Positions 27,613 through 37,595 of a DNA stretch of 64,000 bases are shown here, one piece after another; the first letter of the stretch is position 1, and every line of letters begins with the position of its first letter. The position numbers and the translations under genes are program-made. Below the pieces are notes generated by a model. The model saw only the letters and a list, made by a program, of their open reading frames with translations, ran no database searches and was not told the DNA's origin. Origin of the DNA: Solirubrobacterales bacterium (GTDB lineage: Bacteria; Actinomycetota; Thermoleophilia; Solirubrobacterales; 70-9); contig JADJRQ010000001.1 in assembly GCA_016712175.1 (NCBI GenBank), positions 372,001-436,000 on the forward strand. The letters run 5' to 3'.

Positions 27613-27651
27613 AGGCTCCGGCTGCGGCGGTGACGGGTATCGTGGCGGTCA

Positions 27652-29304
<1,653 letters not shown>

Positions 29305-29310
29305 TCTCCT

Positions 29311-30528
29311 CTACTGACTCGTCGCTTCCGCGCCTGACCGGAGCAGCGGATCGTCTTCTGGTTCGTATGGCCGACTCGGTGCCAAGGTTTCCCAGGTGAC
29401 TACCGAGATCAGAATCGCCGCCAGCAGGACCCCGACCGTGAGGGCCGGCATGTGGGTCCCGGCAGCCACCAGCCCGACTGCGACACAAGCAGCGGCGCCG
29501 GCCGTCCGTTTGGCTGGCAGACCACCGGACATGCGCCAGCGGATCGGCGCGAACGACATCAGATAAAGGACTGGACCCGAGATCACGGCGATCAGGGCAG
29601 GTGTCTCGAGGTAGTGGCCCGGATGGGCGATCATCAGCTCGTCGCCAACCGCGCAGAGGATGATGCCGGCGATGATCGGGATGTGGCCGAACGTGTAGAG
29701 GTCCCGGGCCATTTTCGTCCGGTTCTCGGCGTTGACCAACAGCCTCTCGAACACGTCACTGACGAAGTTGAAGTAGAGCCACCAGAGGCAGACTGTGCTG
29801 AGGAACGCCGCGACGAATGTCGCAACCGTGGGGAAGTCGAGTTCGAGCCCAGCGGTGGTCGCGCCGGTCAGCACGACGGTTTCGCCAAGCGCGATAATCG
29901 TGAAGAGCTGGAACCGCTCGGCAAAATGGCCGCCGCCGATATTCCAGGCGTCCATCGTCACTTGCCTCTGGAGGAATGGCACCTTGTAGGTGACGAGCGG
30001 GCCCCCGTAGTCGATCGCGAGCGCCACCAGCCACAGGACGATCCGCGTATCACCTTCGGCCAGACCGCCGACTATCCAGAAGACCGCCGCGAACAGGAAC
30101 CAGATCAGGATGTGGAGGGCGCGGTTGCGCTCGTTCGAGCCGGCTTCCGCGGTGACGAAGGTCATGAAGCTCTGGCGCCCCACCTGGATCGCAACGTAGG
30201 CGGCGGCAAAGAGCAGCCCTTTGTCACCAAAGGCCTCCGGAATCGCCACTGACATCAACAGGCTGCCGAGCATGATCGCGATCAGCATCAGACGGATCGG
30301 GATCGCGTCGGGGTCGAGTTCGTTCGTGGCCCAGGTCGTGAACTGCCAGGCCCACCAGACGACCAGCACGACGATCAGGGACTGGAGGGCACCAAGCCAG
30401 GTCAGGTGCTCGAGCAGCAGGTGTGTGACCTGCGTGACCGCGAAGACGAAGACGAGGTCATAGAAGAGTTCGAGCGTGCTAACCCGGTACTCCTCATCGG
30501 TATTTTTTCTCAGCTGGAAACGGCTCAT
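29311..30528 (-). CDS. ltrA: Low temperature requirement protein A (LtrA) family
   Basis: Membrane protein family of unknown molecular role, named from a Listeria cold-growth mutant. 405 residues with about ten to eleven helices. Family motifs: STLELFYDLVFVFAVTQVTH (N-terminal), HFAERFQLFTIIALGETV and the WWLYFNF segment. The acidic C-terminal tail is short. Convergent with ettA with only six bases between stops, and 35 bases downstream of a small minus-strand ORF. Confidence 0.92.
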   Translation of the reverse strand: MSRFQLRKNTDEEYRVSTLELFYDLVFVFAVTQVTHLLLEHLTWLGALQSLIVVLVVWWAWQFTTWATNELDPDAIPIRLMLIAIMLGSLLMSVAIPEAFGDKGLLFAAAYVAIQVGRQSFMTFVTAEAGSNERNRALHILIWFLFAAVFWIVGGLAEGDTRIVLWLVALAIDYGGPLVTYKVPFLQRQVTMDAWNIGGGHFAERFQLFTIIALGETVVLTGATTAGLELDFPTVATFVAAFLSTVCLWWLYFNFVSDVFERLLVNAENRTKMARDLYTFGHIPIIAGIILCAVGDELMIAHPGHYLETPALIAVISGPVLYLMSFAPIRWRMSGGLPAKRTAGAAACVAVGLVAAGTHMPALTVGVLLAAILISVVTWETLAPSRPYEPEDDPLLRSGAEATSQ

Positions 30529-30563
30529 CGGCGGCGATTCTCACCGATCCGTCAGATCGATGC

Positions 30564-30803
30564 TCAGAAGCCCGCCATGTTGTTCGGGATCTTTTGTTCC
30601 TGCGGAGTCCGGGGATCCTCGCGGATGCCGTGTGGTTCGGCTGCGGTCGCGGTCCCGGTGGCCTGCGAAGCCGAAGGTACACTGAGCTTGACGATCACCC
30701 AGCTGCCGTCCGCACCTTCGCGCGGTATCCAACTGTGTGTGGTCCGCTCCGGACTTTCGGCCGTGAGCATGGCGCAACGTGCTTTCGCTTCCCGCTCGGT
30801 CAT
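30564..30803 (-). CDS. Small hypothetical protein
   Basis: 79 residues, MTEREAKARCAMLTAESPER at the start, central HSWIPREGADGSWVIVKLSVP, then a polar Ala/Thr/Pro-rich tail. The EGADGSWVIVKL core looks like a short conserved beta domain seen in small actinobacterial proteins, but I cannot name it. The codon pattern fits a real gene. It lies upstream of LtrA on the same strand with a 35-base gap. The 266-base region upstream of its start is palindrome-rich. Confidence 0.6.
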   Translation of the reverse strand: MTEREAKARCAMLTAESPERTTHSWIPREGADGSWVIVKLSVPSASQATGTATAAEPHGIREDPRTPQEQKIPNNMAGF

Positions 30804-30840
30804 GGACCAATCCTACCCCCACCCGCACGCGGCTTCAGAC

Positions 30841-30889
30841 GAAGTGGCAACGATCGTCACGGTCTATTCGGGACTATCGTTGCCACTTC
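30841..30889. repeat. Perfect 14-bp inverted repeat with GGCAACGAT core
   Basis: GAAGTGGCAACGAT (30841-30854) and ATCGTTGCCACTTC (30876-30889) flank a 21-base loop. It lies between divergent genes, so it is unlikely to be a simple terminator. It shares its stem core with the hairpins at 12643 and 30951. Confidence 0.75.
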
Positions 30890-30950
30890 ATTTGATCTGT
30901 TCGTTTCAGGGGTTGATCACGTTTCGGGGTCCAGCTGGGGAATCGAACTT

Positions 30951-30995
30951 TCTGGCTGCGATATCGCCTGCCCTGTAGGCGAAATCGTTGCCAGA
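30951..30995. repeat. Imperfect 18-bp inverted repeat with GGCAACGATTTC core
   Basis: Arms 30951-30968 and 30978-30995 pair in 15 of 18 positions around the 9-base loop TGCCCTGTA. The right arm (complement TCTGGCAACGATTTCGCC) is the best copy of the shared core. It ends two bases before the tandem array at 30997. Confidence 0.65.
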
Positions 30996-30996
30996 A

Positions 30997-31056
30997 CGGC
31001 TGTTTCGGCTTCAAAGCGGCTGATTCAGCCTTACAGCGGCCATTTCGGCTTTGCTG
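30997..31056 (+). repeat. Three tandem 20-bp repeats upstream of the oxidoreductase
   Basis: CGGCTGTTTCGGCTTCAAAG, CGGCTGATTCAGCCTTACAG and CGGCCATTTCGGCTTTGCTG follow each other with a period of exactly 20 and end 13 bases before the ATG at 31070. Each unit contains an inverted pair (CGGC...GGCT-like), so it may be an array of operator sites or part of the 5' leader. Confidence 0.65.
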
Positions 31057-31069
31057 TCAGACTCGGGCC

Positions 31070-32185
31070 ATGAGTACGAACGCAGACCAGAACGGGCCGA
31101 TCGCGGTCTATGGGGCCACCGGCTACACCGGCAAGCTGATTGCCGCCGAACTGGCGAAGACCGGCCTCGATTTCGTCCTCGCCGGACGCAATCGGGAGAA
31201 GCTCGAAGCCGTGGCCACCGACCTCGGCATCGACGTGCCGCTCCACGCGATCGCAAACAGCGACAGCAAGAGCCTGCGCGATCTGTTCGGGAACTCCGGT
31301 GCAGTGATCGCCTGTGCGGGCCCTTTCTACCTCCACGGTGAGCCGGTCATGGCCGCCGCCGCGGACGTCGGCACCCACTACCTCGACACCACCGGCGAGC
31401 AGCCGTTCATCCAGCTGGGGCTGGACAAGTACGGGCCGATCGCGGCGCAGAACGGCAGCGCGGTCATCCCGGCGATGGGCTTCGACTACGTGCCGGGAGA
31501 CATGATCGCCGCTTTGACCGCCCTCGGTATGGGCGACCTTGACACGATCCGGCTCGCTTACGCCGTGAAGATGCAGCCGACCCGCGGAACGATGCTTTCC
31601 GCGCTGGACATGATGAAAGGCTCCGACTTCGAGTGGCGCGGCGGCGCACTGCAGCCGGCCGAGGTTTCGATCGGCCGGGGCGAGTTCGACTTCGGCGGTC
31701 AGGTCGGCAAACTGGCGATGACGCGTTACCCGGCCGGCGAGCACGTGACCGTACCTCGACACGTCGAGACGAAGCGGGTCGAGACCATGCTCAGCGCCAA
31801 TTCGACCGTTCCCGCCCCTGTCGCCCGGTTCGCTCCGATGATCATGCGCCCGGCGAGCCTCGCCATGCGAACCCCGTTCAAGGCTGTCGCAAGCAAGCTG
31901 ATCGACCGCCTTCCTGAGGGAGCCGATGCGGAAGCCCGGGCGGAATCAACCTGGACTATCGATTGCGAGGCGGTGGCCGGTGACCGGGTACGCCGCGGAT
32001 CGATCAGCGGCAAGGACGTCTACGGACTGACCGCGGCCCTGCTGGTCAAAGGCGCGACCCTCGCCGCCTCCGGCGGACTGCGTGACACCGGCGGCTTGGC
32101 CCCAGCCCAAGCCTTCGAACCCGAGAGCTTCCTGACAGATCTCGAAGAATTCGAGCTGAAATGGTCAGTAGAACCAATCCCGTGA
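31070..32185 (+). CDS. Saccharopine dehydrogenase-like NAD(P)-binding oxidoreductase
   Basis: 371 residues. The N-terminal Rossmann motif GATGYTGKLIAAEL (~16-29) is followed by LAGRNREKL and the CAGPFYLHGEPVM loop, as in the saccharopine-dehydrogenase-like / trans-acting enoyl reductase group. The YLDTTGEQPF and AVIPAMGFDYVPGD segments also fit. The C-terminal half is family-specific and does not reveal the substrate. In actinobacteria relatives act in lipid or polyketide pathways, but no such genes are adjacent. Preceded directly by the 20-bp tandem array; it ends against dipZ, convergent, one base apart. Confidence 0.87.
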   Translation: MSTNADQNGPIAVYGATGYTGKLIAAELAKTGLDFVLAGRNREKLEAVATDLGIDVPLHAIANSDSKSLRDLFGNSGAVIACAGPFYLHGEPVMAAAADVGTHYLDTTGEQPFIQLGLDKYGPIAAQNGSAVIPAMGFDYVPGDMIAALTALGMGDLDTIRLAYAVKMQPTRGTMLSALDMMKGSDFEWRGGALQPAEVSIGRGEFDFGGQVGKLAMTRYPAGEHVTVPRHVETKRVETMLSANSTVPAPVARFAPMIMRPASLAMRTPFKAVASKLIDRLPEGADAEARAESTWTIDCEAVAGDRVRRGSISGKDVYGLTAALLVKGATLAASGGLRDTGGLAPAQAFEPESFLTDLEEFELKWSVEPIP

Positions 32186-32186
32186 A

Positions 32187-33954
32187 CTAACCGAAGGTGA
32201 AGGCGTAGCCTTCAACGCCCTTTTCGGGCGTGAGAGTCAGCCTGTGGTCGCCGGCCCTCGGCAGGCTGACCAGTTCGTACAGGCGCTCGCCGGTAACTGT
32301 CACCGCCCCGCCCTTGACGTCCTTGCCCGCAACGGCCGGATCGATCGGCACCCCGTCGAGTTCAACCGACACCTTCCGTGACTGGCCCGGGGAACCGAGC
32401 ACCAGATAGACCTTTTTCGCCCCGAACTTCAGCCCGAGCTGTCCGCCGTCGGAGGTCGCAAATTCAGGTGAGACACGCCACTTGCCGCCGTATGAAAGCT
32501 CGTCCTGGCCGGGCTGCTTCAGGCTGCCGAAGTTCCGGACACCGTCGATGATGGTCCCGTTGCTGAAGTTCCGGGCCCGGGCCGAGCCGAGGTAGCTCTC
32601 GGGGGTGGTCAGGCCGGCGGATGCGGTCTCCCCCTTCGCCTTGGACATTCCCGCGCCGGGGTCATCGCCGGCCGCAGCCAGAAGCTCCCGGATCACGTTT
32701 TCCTTCTCGTCGTAGTCACCTTCGCCGAAGTGGGCGAACCGGACCCTGCCCTCGGCATCGATGAAGTACTCGGCCGGCCAGTACTGGTTGGCATAGGCGT
32801 CCCAAGTGACGAAATCGTTGTCCTGCGCGACCGGATATTTGAGTCCGGCCGCCTCGATAGCATCCTTGACGTTGCCGGCATCCTTCTCGAACGGGAACTC
32901 GGGAGTGTGTACGCCGACGATCGTCAGACCCTTGTCGCGGTATCTGGCATCCGAGGGCCTTGAGGTAGGGCTGGGTACGGATGCAGTTGACGCAGCTGTA
33001 GGTCCAGAAGTCGACCAGGACCACCCTGCCCTTGAGAGAGGCAAGCGTGAGCGGATTGTTGCCCGGCGTATTGAACCACTGCTGGTTGCCACCGAATTCC
33101 GGAGCTGTCCCGAGGACCGGCAGATCCGACTTCTTCGGCGCGGCTTCAGGCGCATCCTGCCCCGCCGCCACGCCGTTGGCGAGTTGCTGAGCGGCCTTGC
33201 TGCGATTCACGTCGCGTATATCGACCAGGGCGTCACGGGCGGAATCGCTCTCTTCCAGGCTCTTGGTCGGATTGACCAGGAAGGCCGGCAGGTCGTCGGC
33301 GATCCGGTTCTGGAACTTCAGGTCGTACTGGCCGAGCATCAGGAAGGCGAAAACGACCATGACCCCACCCATGACCGCCTGAAGCTGAGGCACCTTCTTG
33401 CTGAGTGGCATGATCAGCCGGCGACCGCCGATCATCAGCAGGTAGAGGACCGCCGCCGAGCCGAGACCGTATGCCAAGGCAACCGCGAGGCGACCGCCGG
33501 TGAAGGGCTGCGACGCCGAGACCGTAATCACCCCGGCGAGAATCGGACCGGCGCACGGCGCATAGACAAGACCGAGGCTGGCTCCAACGAGGACGCCGGA
33601 CCAGAAGCCGTCACCACTCCCCGACTTCGGCTGAAACCGGCTGGTCAGGCGGCTGAGATAACCCTCGAAGCGGGCCGACAGCGCCGGCACCAGAAGAGTG
33701 ATGCCGAAGACCAGCAGAACGAGGATCGCGAGGTTTCGCAGGAGGTCATCCGGCAGGCCGAGTGCGTCGATTACGTAGACCAGCGCGACGATCGCGAAGG
33801 TGAACGAGACGGTCAGTCCGGCGACGATCCCGATTGGACGACGATGCCCACCGGTGGCACCAGCAGACAGGGCCACGGGCAAAACCGGCAAGACGCAGGG
33901 AGACACGGCGGTTGCCGCCCCGGCGATGAACCCGAAGAGGATCAGCAGAGCCAT
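32187..33954 (-). CDS. dipZ: DipZ: CcdA-like membrane domain fused to thioredoxin and C-terminal beta domain (frameshifted)
   Basis: Carries reducing equivalents across the membrane to extracytoplasmic thiols. About 588 residues after repair. Domains: CcdA/DsbD-beta helices at ~1-230 (FIAGAATAVSPCVLPVLPVA and YAPCAGPILAG hold the paired Cys); linker ~230-290; thioredoxin-like domain with WTYSCVNCIRT active site at ~315-325; C-terminal carbohydrate-binding-like beta domain at ~440-588, as in mycobacterial DipZ. The frame breaks at 32950-32954: the first frame ends in junk after QPYLKAL while DARYRDKGLTIVGVHTPEF continues in the other. One extra G (minus strand, CTCGGAT) explains it. It lies directly downstream of the two-component pair. 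Confidence 0.88.
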
Positions 33955-33978
33955 TGCGAGGAGGGTGGCAGCTAAACC

Positions 33979-35482
33979 TTACGAATGGGTGAAGCCACCG
34001 AGCCCGGCCCCGTCGCCGAGCGAATCCACCGTGAACCTGGCTCCACCGAGCGGTGACTCCTCACAGCCAACCGACCCTCCGTGAAGCTCGACCAGAGCTT
34101 TCACGATCGACAGGCCGAGTCCCGAGCCCCCGCTGTCGCTGGATCTCGCGGAGTCGAGCCGGGCGAAGCGATCAAAAACACGCTCCCTCATCTCCGGCGG
34201 TACTCCCGGCCCGTCGTCGTCGACGGCAATCACGACCCAGCCGCCGCGGTCAACGGCGGAGAGTTCGATCGCGCCTCCGGGTTCCGTGTGGACGACCGCA
34301 TTGGAGATCAGGTTCGAGATTACCCTTGCCATCAACTCCCGATCGATCGACACGGCGGTGTCCGTGACCTTGCCGGCCAGGAAGCGGCGATTCTCAGTTT
34401 CCGCGAACCCATCCATTTCCGCGGCCAGGAGTGGGCCCAGCTCGGTGGACTCGGCGTTCAATTGAGACTCACCTTCCGTTCGGGCCAGCAGGAGAAGGTC
34501 GTCGACCAGCCTCTCCATGCGGTCCGTCGCCACCGTGACAATTCCTGTGACCCTTTGGACTTCGTCAGCGGTGGGGTGCGGATCCCGGGCCAGCACGTCA
34601 AGTTGGCCCTTGACGATGGTCAGTGGTGTCCTCAGGTCATGCGACGCATCGGCTACGAATGCCCGCTGTCTGGTGAACGCTTCCTCCAGCCTGTCGAGCA
34701 TCTTGTTGAATGACTCGGCCAGTCTCCGGACTTCGTCGTTCCGGGTTTCTTCAATTGGCATTCGATCGGATAAATCGCCCCCGCCGACACCCTCCGCGAT
34801 GCCGGCCATGCGTCTCATTGGCTTAGTCGCGCTGCTGGCCAGGAGCCATCCGGCACCGGCCGCGAGCACCAGGGTCAGCAGGCCGACGATCAGGAAGGTG
34901 TCACTCAGACCTTCAAGCGCCCGGTCCACCGGTGCCAGGGGCTGGCCGACCCGGATCGTCGCTCGATTTCCTTCCGGCAGGTCAACCGATCGAGTCAGCA
35001 CACGAACCTCACCGACATCGTCAACCTTCACCGAGGACAGGCCACCTGGTGACTCGAGCAGGTTGCGTGCATCATCATCGCCGCCACTGTGTCCGTCCCC
35101 GCCCTTGTGATCATCGGAGGAATGGTCGTCGCCCGATCCGGGCCCCTCTGGTTGAGGAGCCTGCCCGAGCAGGTCCGGCTGGTTGGTCGCTGTTCCTCCG
35201 CCATCGACCGAAATGGAAATGACCCTGGCAGAGGGTCCAAACGACTCCGCACGCATGAGCACTTTTGCCCGGTCAGTGAACCCCCCCGGCGTATCGGCAT
35301 TGCCCGAAGCAAGCGCCCCGGAAAGCCTCTCGATCTCCCGCTCCAGATCGGTCTCCGTCCGATCACGCAACTCGGTCCGGTGCCCCGGTAGACCGCCAGA
35401 TAAGTAGCGCGAGCGCGGCCAGAAGGATCAGCGCGATCGATATCGCCAGCCGGCCGCGGAGGCCGATCGATGGCAGCCGCAT
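33979..35482 (-). CDS. Membrane sensor histidine kinase (two probable frameshifts near the N-terminus)
   Basis: Senses an unknown extracytoplasmic signal and phosphorylates the adjacent regulator. About 501 residues after repair: TM1 (ISIALILLAALALL) from the ATG at 35482, an extracytoplasmic loop with a His/Asp/Gly-rich stretch (GDDHSSDDHKGGDGHSGGDD) that could bind metal, TM2 at ~195-217, HAMP, HisKA with SHDLRTPL, and HATPase_c with N, G1 and G2 boxes (NLISNAV, DDDGPGV, GGSGLGLSI). The frame must be joined at ~35404-35406 and ~35375-35382, one missing base each, giving YRGTGTELRDRTETDLE. The unrepaired ORF starts at 35370 and lacks TM1. The start follows the regulator stop by two bases. 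Confidence 0.87.
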
Positions 35483-35484
35483 TT

Positions 35485-36159
35485 TCACGCTTCCTCGCGG
35501 AGCCGGTAGCCGACCGAGCGAAGAGTCTCGATCAGATCGTCCGCGCCCTCCACGGCCAGCTTCCGGCGCAGATAGGCGATGTACACCCCGACCACGTTGG
35601 TCCCGGGGTCGTAGTCATACCCCCAGACACCGTTCAGAAGTTGTTCCCGGGAGAGCACCTGGCCGGGGTGTCTCATCAGGAACGACAGAAGTTCGAATTC
35701 CCGGGCCGACAGATTGATCGGATCACCGTCCCGGCTGACCGTTCGCCGGAGAAGGTTGAGTTCGAGTCCGCCTACCTTCAGGATCGTCGCCGTCTCCTGT
35801 CCGGGCTGCCTGAGGTGCGCGCGAACCCTTGCCGCCAGTTCCTCGAAGGCGAACGGCTTCGTCATGTAGTCACTTGCACCACCGTCCAGCCCGGCGACCC
35901 GGTCCGGGATGTCCGCTTTCGCAGTCAGGAGAATCACCGGTGTGACGGAATCCATCTTTCGGAAGGAGTCGAGGATTTCCATCCCCGTCCGGCCGGGCAG
36001 CATCAGGTCGATGATCAGGAGGTCGAACCTCCCGGTCAGGGCGAGCGCCTCGCCGTCCGTGCCGTCGTGGACGCAGGTCACCGCGAAGCCTTCGGACTCG
36101 AGCCCACGCCCCACAAAGTCGGCAATCGCCCGCTCATCTTCCACAACCAGAACTCTCAT
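35485..36159 (-). CDS. OmpR/PhoB family response regulator
   Basis: 224 residues from the ATG at 36159 (MRVLVVEDERAIADFVGRGL). Receiver domain with acidic pocket EDE, phospho-acceptor Asp in IIDLMLPG (~50), Thr/Lys switch residues in LLTAKAD and TKPFAFEEL. Winged-helix DNA-binding domain ~125-220, ending YLRRKLAVEGADDLIETLRSVGYR (read in two parts). First gene of a regulator-kinase-dipZ transcript and divergent from the ApbE cluster. The 11-bp-spaced direct repeat at 36211-36229 is a candidate own binding site. Confidence 0.95.
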   Translation of the reverse strand: MRVLVVEDERAIADFVGRGLESEGFAVTCVHDGTDGEALALTGRFDLLIIDLMLPGRTGMEILDSFRKMDSVTPVILLTAKADIPDRVAGLDGGASDYMTKPFAFEELAARVRAHLRQPGQETATILKVGGLELNLLRRTVSRDGDPINLSAREFELLSFLMRHPGQVLSREQLLNGVWGYDYDPGTNVVGVYIAYLRRKLAVEGADDLIETLRSVGYRLREEA

Positions 36160-36210
36160 CCTGAGCGATGCTAGACGCAGACTGGCCACGGGGTCTCCTT
36201 TATAAGAGAA

Positions 36211-36229
36211 TTCTCACGCAATTCTTACG
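36211..36229. promoter_or_regulatory. Direct repeat typical of an OmpR/PhoP-type operator
   Basis: TTCTCACG (36211-36218) and TTCTTACG (36222-36229) are direct repeats with an 11-bp period, the spacing used by OmpR-family dimers. They lie in the 102-base divergent gap between the response regulator and the small-protein/ApbE operon, beside GAGAATTCTC and TATAAG. Binding by the adjacent regulator is inferred. Confidence 0.5.
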
Positions 36230-36261
36230 GAGCTTTATGCCTGGTCAGTCACCTTTGTCCC

Positions 36262-36657
36262 ATGAACGAAGACCTGACCCCGAAAGAACTTGCCCGGATC
36301 AAGCGCGAGGCACGCGCCAAACGCATCGGCAACATCCGTCGTCGGGTGCTTGTTCTTGGTGCCACCCTGGCCGCCGTATTCAGTGGAGTCGCGCTCGTGC
36401 GAACCGAGATCAACCAGCCCGCAGCCGGTTCGGCGACACGGTCCACCCTTGCTCAGTCGGCACCGGTCCAGTCGGGCGACGGCGAGTCGGACGACAGTAA
36501 GTCGGACGAAGGTGGAGCGATCGGTGGAGCGATCGTCGGTGTGGTCAACAGCGTGCTGGGCGACAGCTCTGGCGACGGGTCTTCGGCCACTACCTCGACT
36601 TCGAGCCCGGCGCCGGCACCCCAGCCTGCGGCCCCGCTGACCACCAGCCAGTCATGA
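36262..36657 (+). CDS. Small single-pass membrane protein with acidic Ser/Gly tail
   Basis: 131 residues. Basic cytoplasmic N-terminus (KELARIKREARAKRIGNIRRR), one helix at ~28-46, then a low-complexity extracytoplasmic tail rich in Ser, Asp, Gly and finally Pro/Ala. In related actinobacterial clusters this position is held by an FMN-binding-domain protein flavinylated by ApbE. Here no FMN-binding domain is present. The tail contains GDGSSATTSTS, which resembles but does not match the flavinylation motif D-x-x-S/T-G-A-S/T. It overlaps apbE by 4 bases (ATGA). Function unknown; a partner of the downstream genes is likely. Confidence 0.75.
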   Translation: MNEDLTPKELARIKREARAKRIGNIRRRVLVLGATLAAVFSGVALVRTEINQPAAGSATRSTLAQSAPVQSGDGESDDSKSDEGGAIGGAIVGVVNSVLGDSSGDGSSATTSTSSPAPAPQPAAPLTTSQS

Positions 36658-37595
36658 GCGGCCGGTCCATACAGAGGACCTTCTCTTCATTGGGCGGGAA
36701 GGTCAACCTCCAGGGAGGCGGGGACGGAGCCCTGGAGGCAGTCGCCGCAGCCGAGAAGGCTATCCGGGACCTGCACCGCCGCCTGACTCGATTCGAAGAC
36801 GACAGTGAACTGAGCCGGCTGAACTCCGACCCCCGTCATCAGGTGCCTTCGAGCCCGGTCATGATCAGGTTCGCGCAAGCGGCCCGGTACGCAGGTGAAC
36901 TCAGCGGCGGTCTGGTTGACGCGACCCTGCTGGAAGCAATCAAGAAGGCCGGCTATACGGAGTCGATCGACCCGGACTCGGCTGAACCTGCGGCAATCGA
37001 TTTCACGGGACCGGCCAAGACCAACCGCAGCCCGGGCGCCGCGTCTGCCTCGTCCCGATGGGAATCGATCTCGGTCGACCACATCACGAACAGCGTCAGC
37101 CGGCCTCCGGGTGTCAAGCTCGACAGCGGGGGAATCGGCAAAGGCCTCGCGGCGGACATCGGTGCCGAATTGCTCGATCACCTCGACTATTTCGCCGTCG
37201 GGTGCTCCGGAGACCTTCGTTTCGGTAACAAGGCGAACAGTCAGCGTCAGATTCTCGTCGCCTCGCCCTGGAGAGGCGAGGAACCCGTCGGAGAGCTTCG
37301 ACTGGCTGGCGGAGCCGTCTGCACAAGTGGCATCACGAGACGCTCATGGGTCAACGACGAGGGACGACCTTCCCACCATCTGATCGACCCCCGATCGGGC
37401 GAGCCCGCGTTCACCGGCGTGACCCAGGTGACGGCAGTGGCACCGACCGCGGTCGAAGGCGAGGCGCGGGCCAAGGCGGCCCTGCTCGCCGGACCCGAGG
37501 AGGCCCCGGAATGGCTGATCCACGGCGGAGTGATCGTTCTTGACGACCGTCAGGTCATCACCGTCGGCGAGCCGGCTGCGATGGTCGCATCGTGA
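36654..37595 (+). CDS. apbE: ApbE-like FAD:protein FMN transferase
   Basis: Transfers FMN from FAD covalently onto Thr/Ser of extracytoplasmic flavoproteins. 313 residues. Family features: RLTRFEDDSELSRLN (~42-56), KLDSGGIGKGLAADI (~154-168), GCSGDLRFGN, GGAVCTSGITRRSW and HHLIDPRSGEP with the metal-binding residues, then VTQVTAVAPTAVEGEARAKAAL split over ~260-281. I see no signal peptide or lipobox, unlike many ApbEs. Linked to ferric-reductase-like and small membrane proteins by 4-base overlaps, so it is one translation unit. Confidence 0.9.
   Translation: MSGRSIQRTFSSLGGKVNLQGGGDGALEAVAAAEKAIRDLHRRLTRFEDDSELSRLNSDPRHQVPSSPVMIRFAQAARYAGELSGGLVDATLLEAIKKAGYTESIDPDSAEPAAIDFTGPAKTNRSPGAASASSRWESISVDHITNSVSRPPGVKLDSGGIGKGLAADIGAELLDHLDYFAVGCSGDLRFGNKANSQRQILVASPWRGEEPVGELRLAGGAVCTSGITRRSWVNDEGRPSHHLIDPRSGEPAFTGVTQVTAVAPTAVEGEARAKAALLAGPEEAPEWLIHGGVIVLDDRQVITVGEPAAMVAS

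Noticed and set aside
27640..27651. GGGTAT before ettA as a sigma-B promoter
   Set aside because: No GTTT element at the required spacing upstream.
30925..30996. tRNA-like string (TTCGATTCCCC on the minus strand, hairpin with 7-9 base loop)
   Set aside because: The T-stem does not pair and position 33 of the would-be anticodon loop is not T; better explained as the GGCAACGATTT palindrome.
36262..36657. Calling the small protein an ApbE flavinylation substrate
   Set aside because: DGSSAT lacks the Gly of the motif and there is no FMN-binding domain; kept only as an open question.
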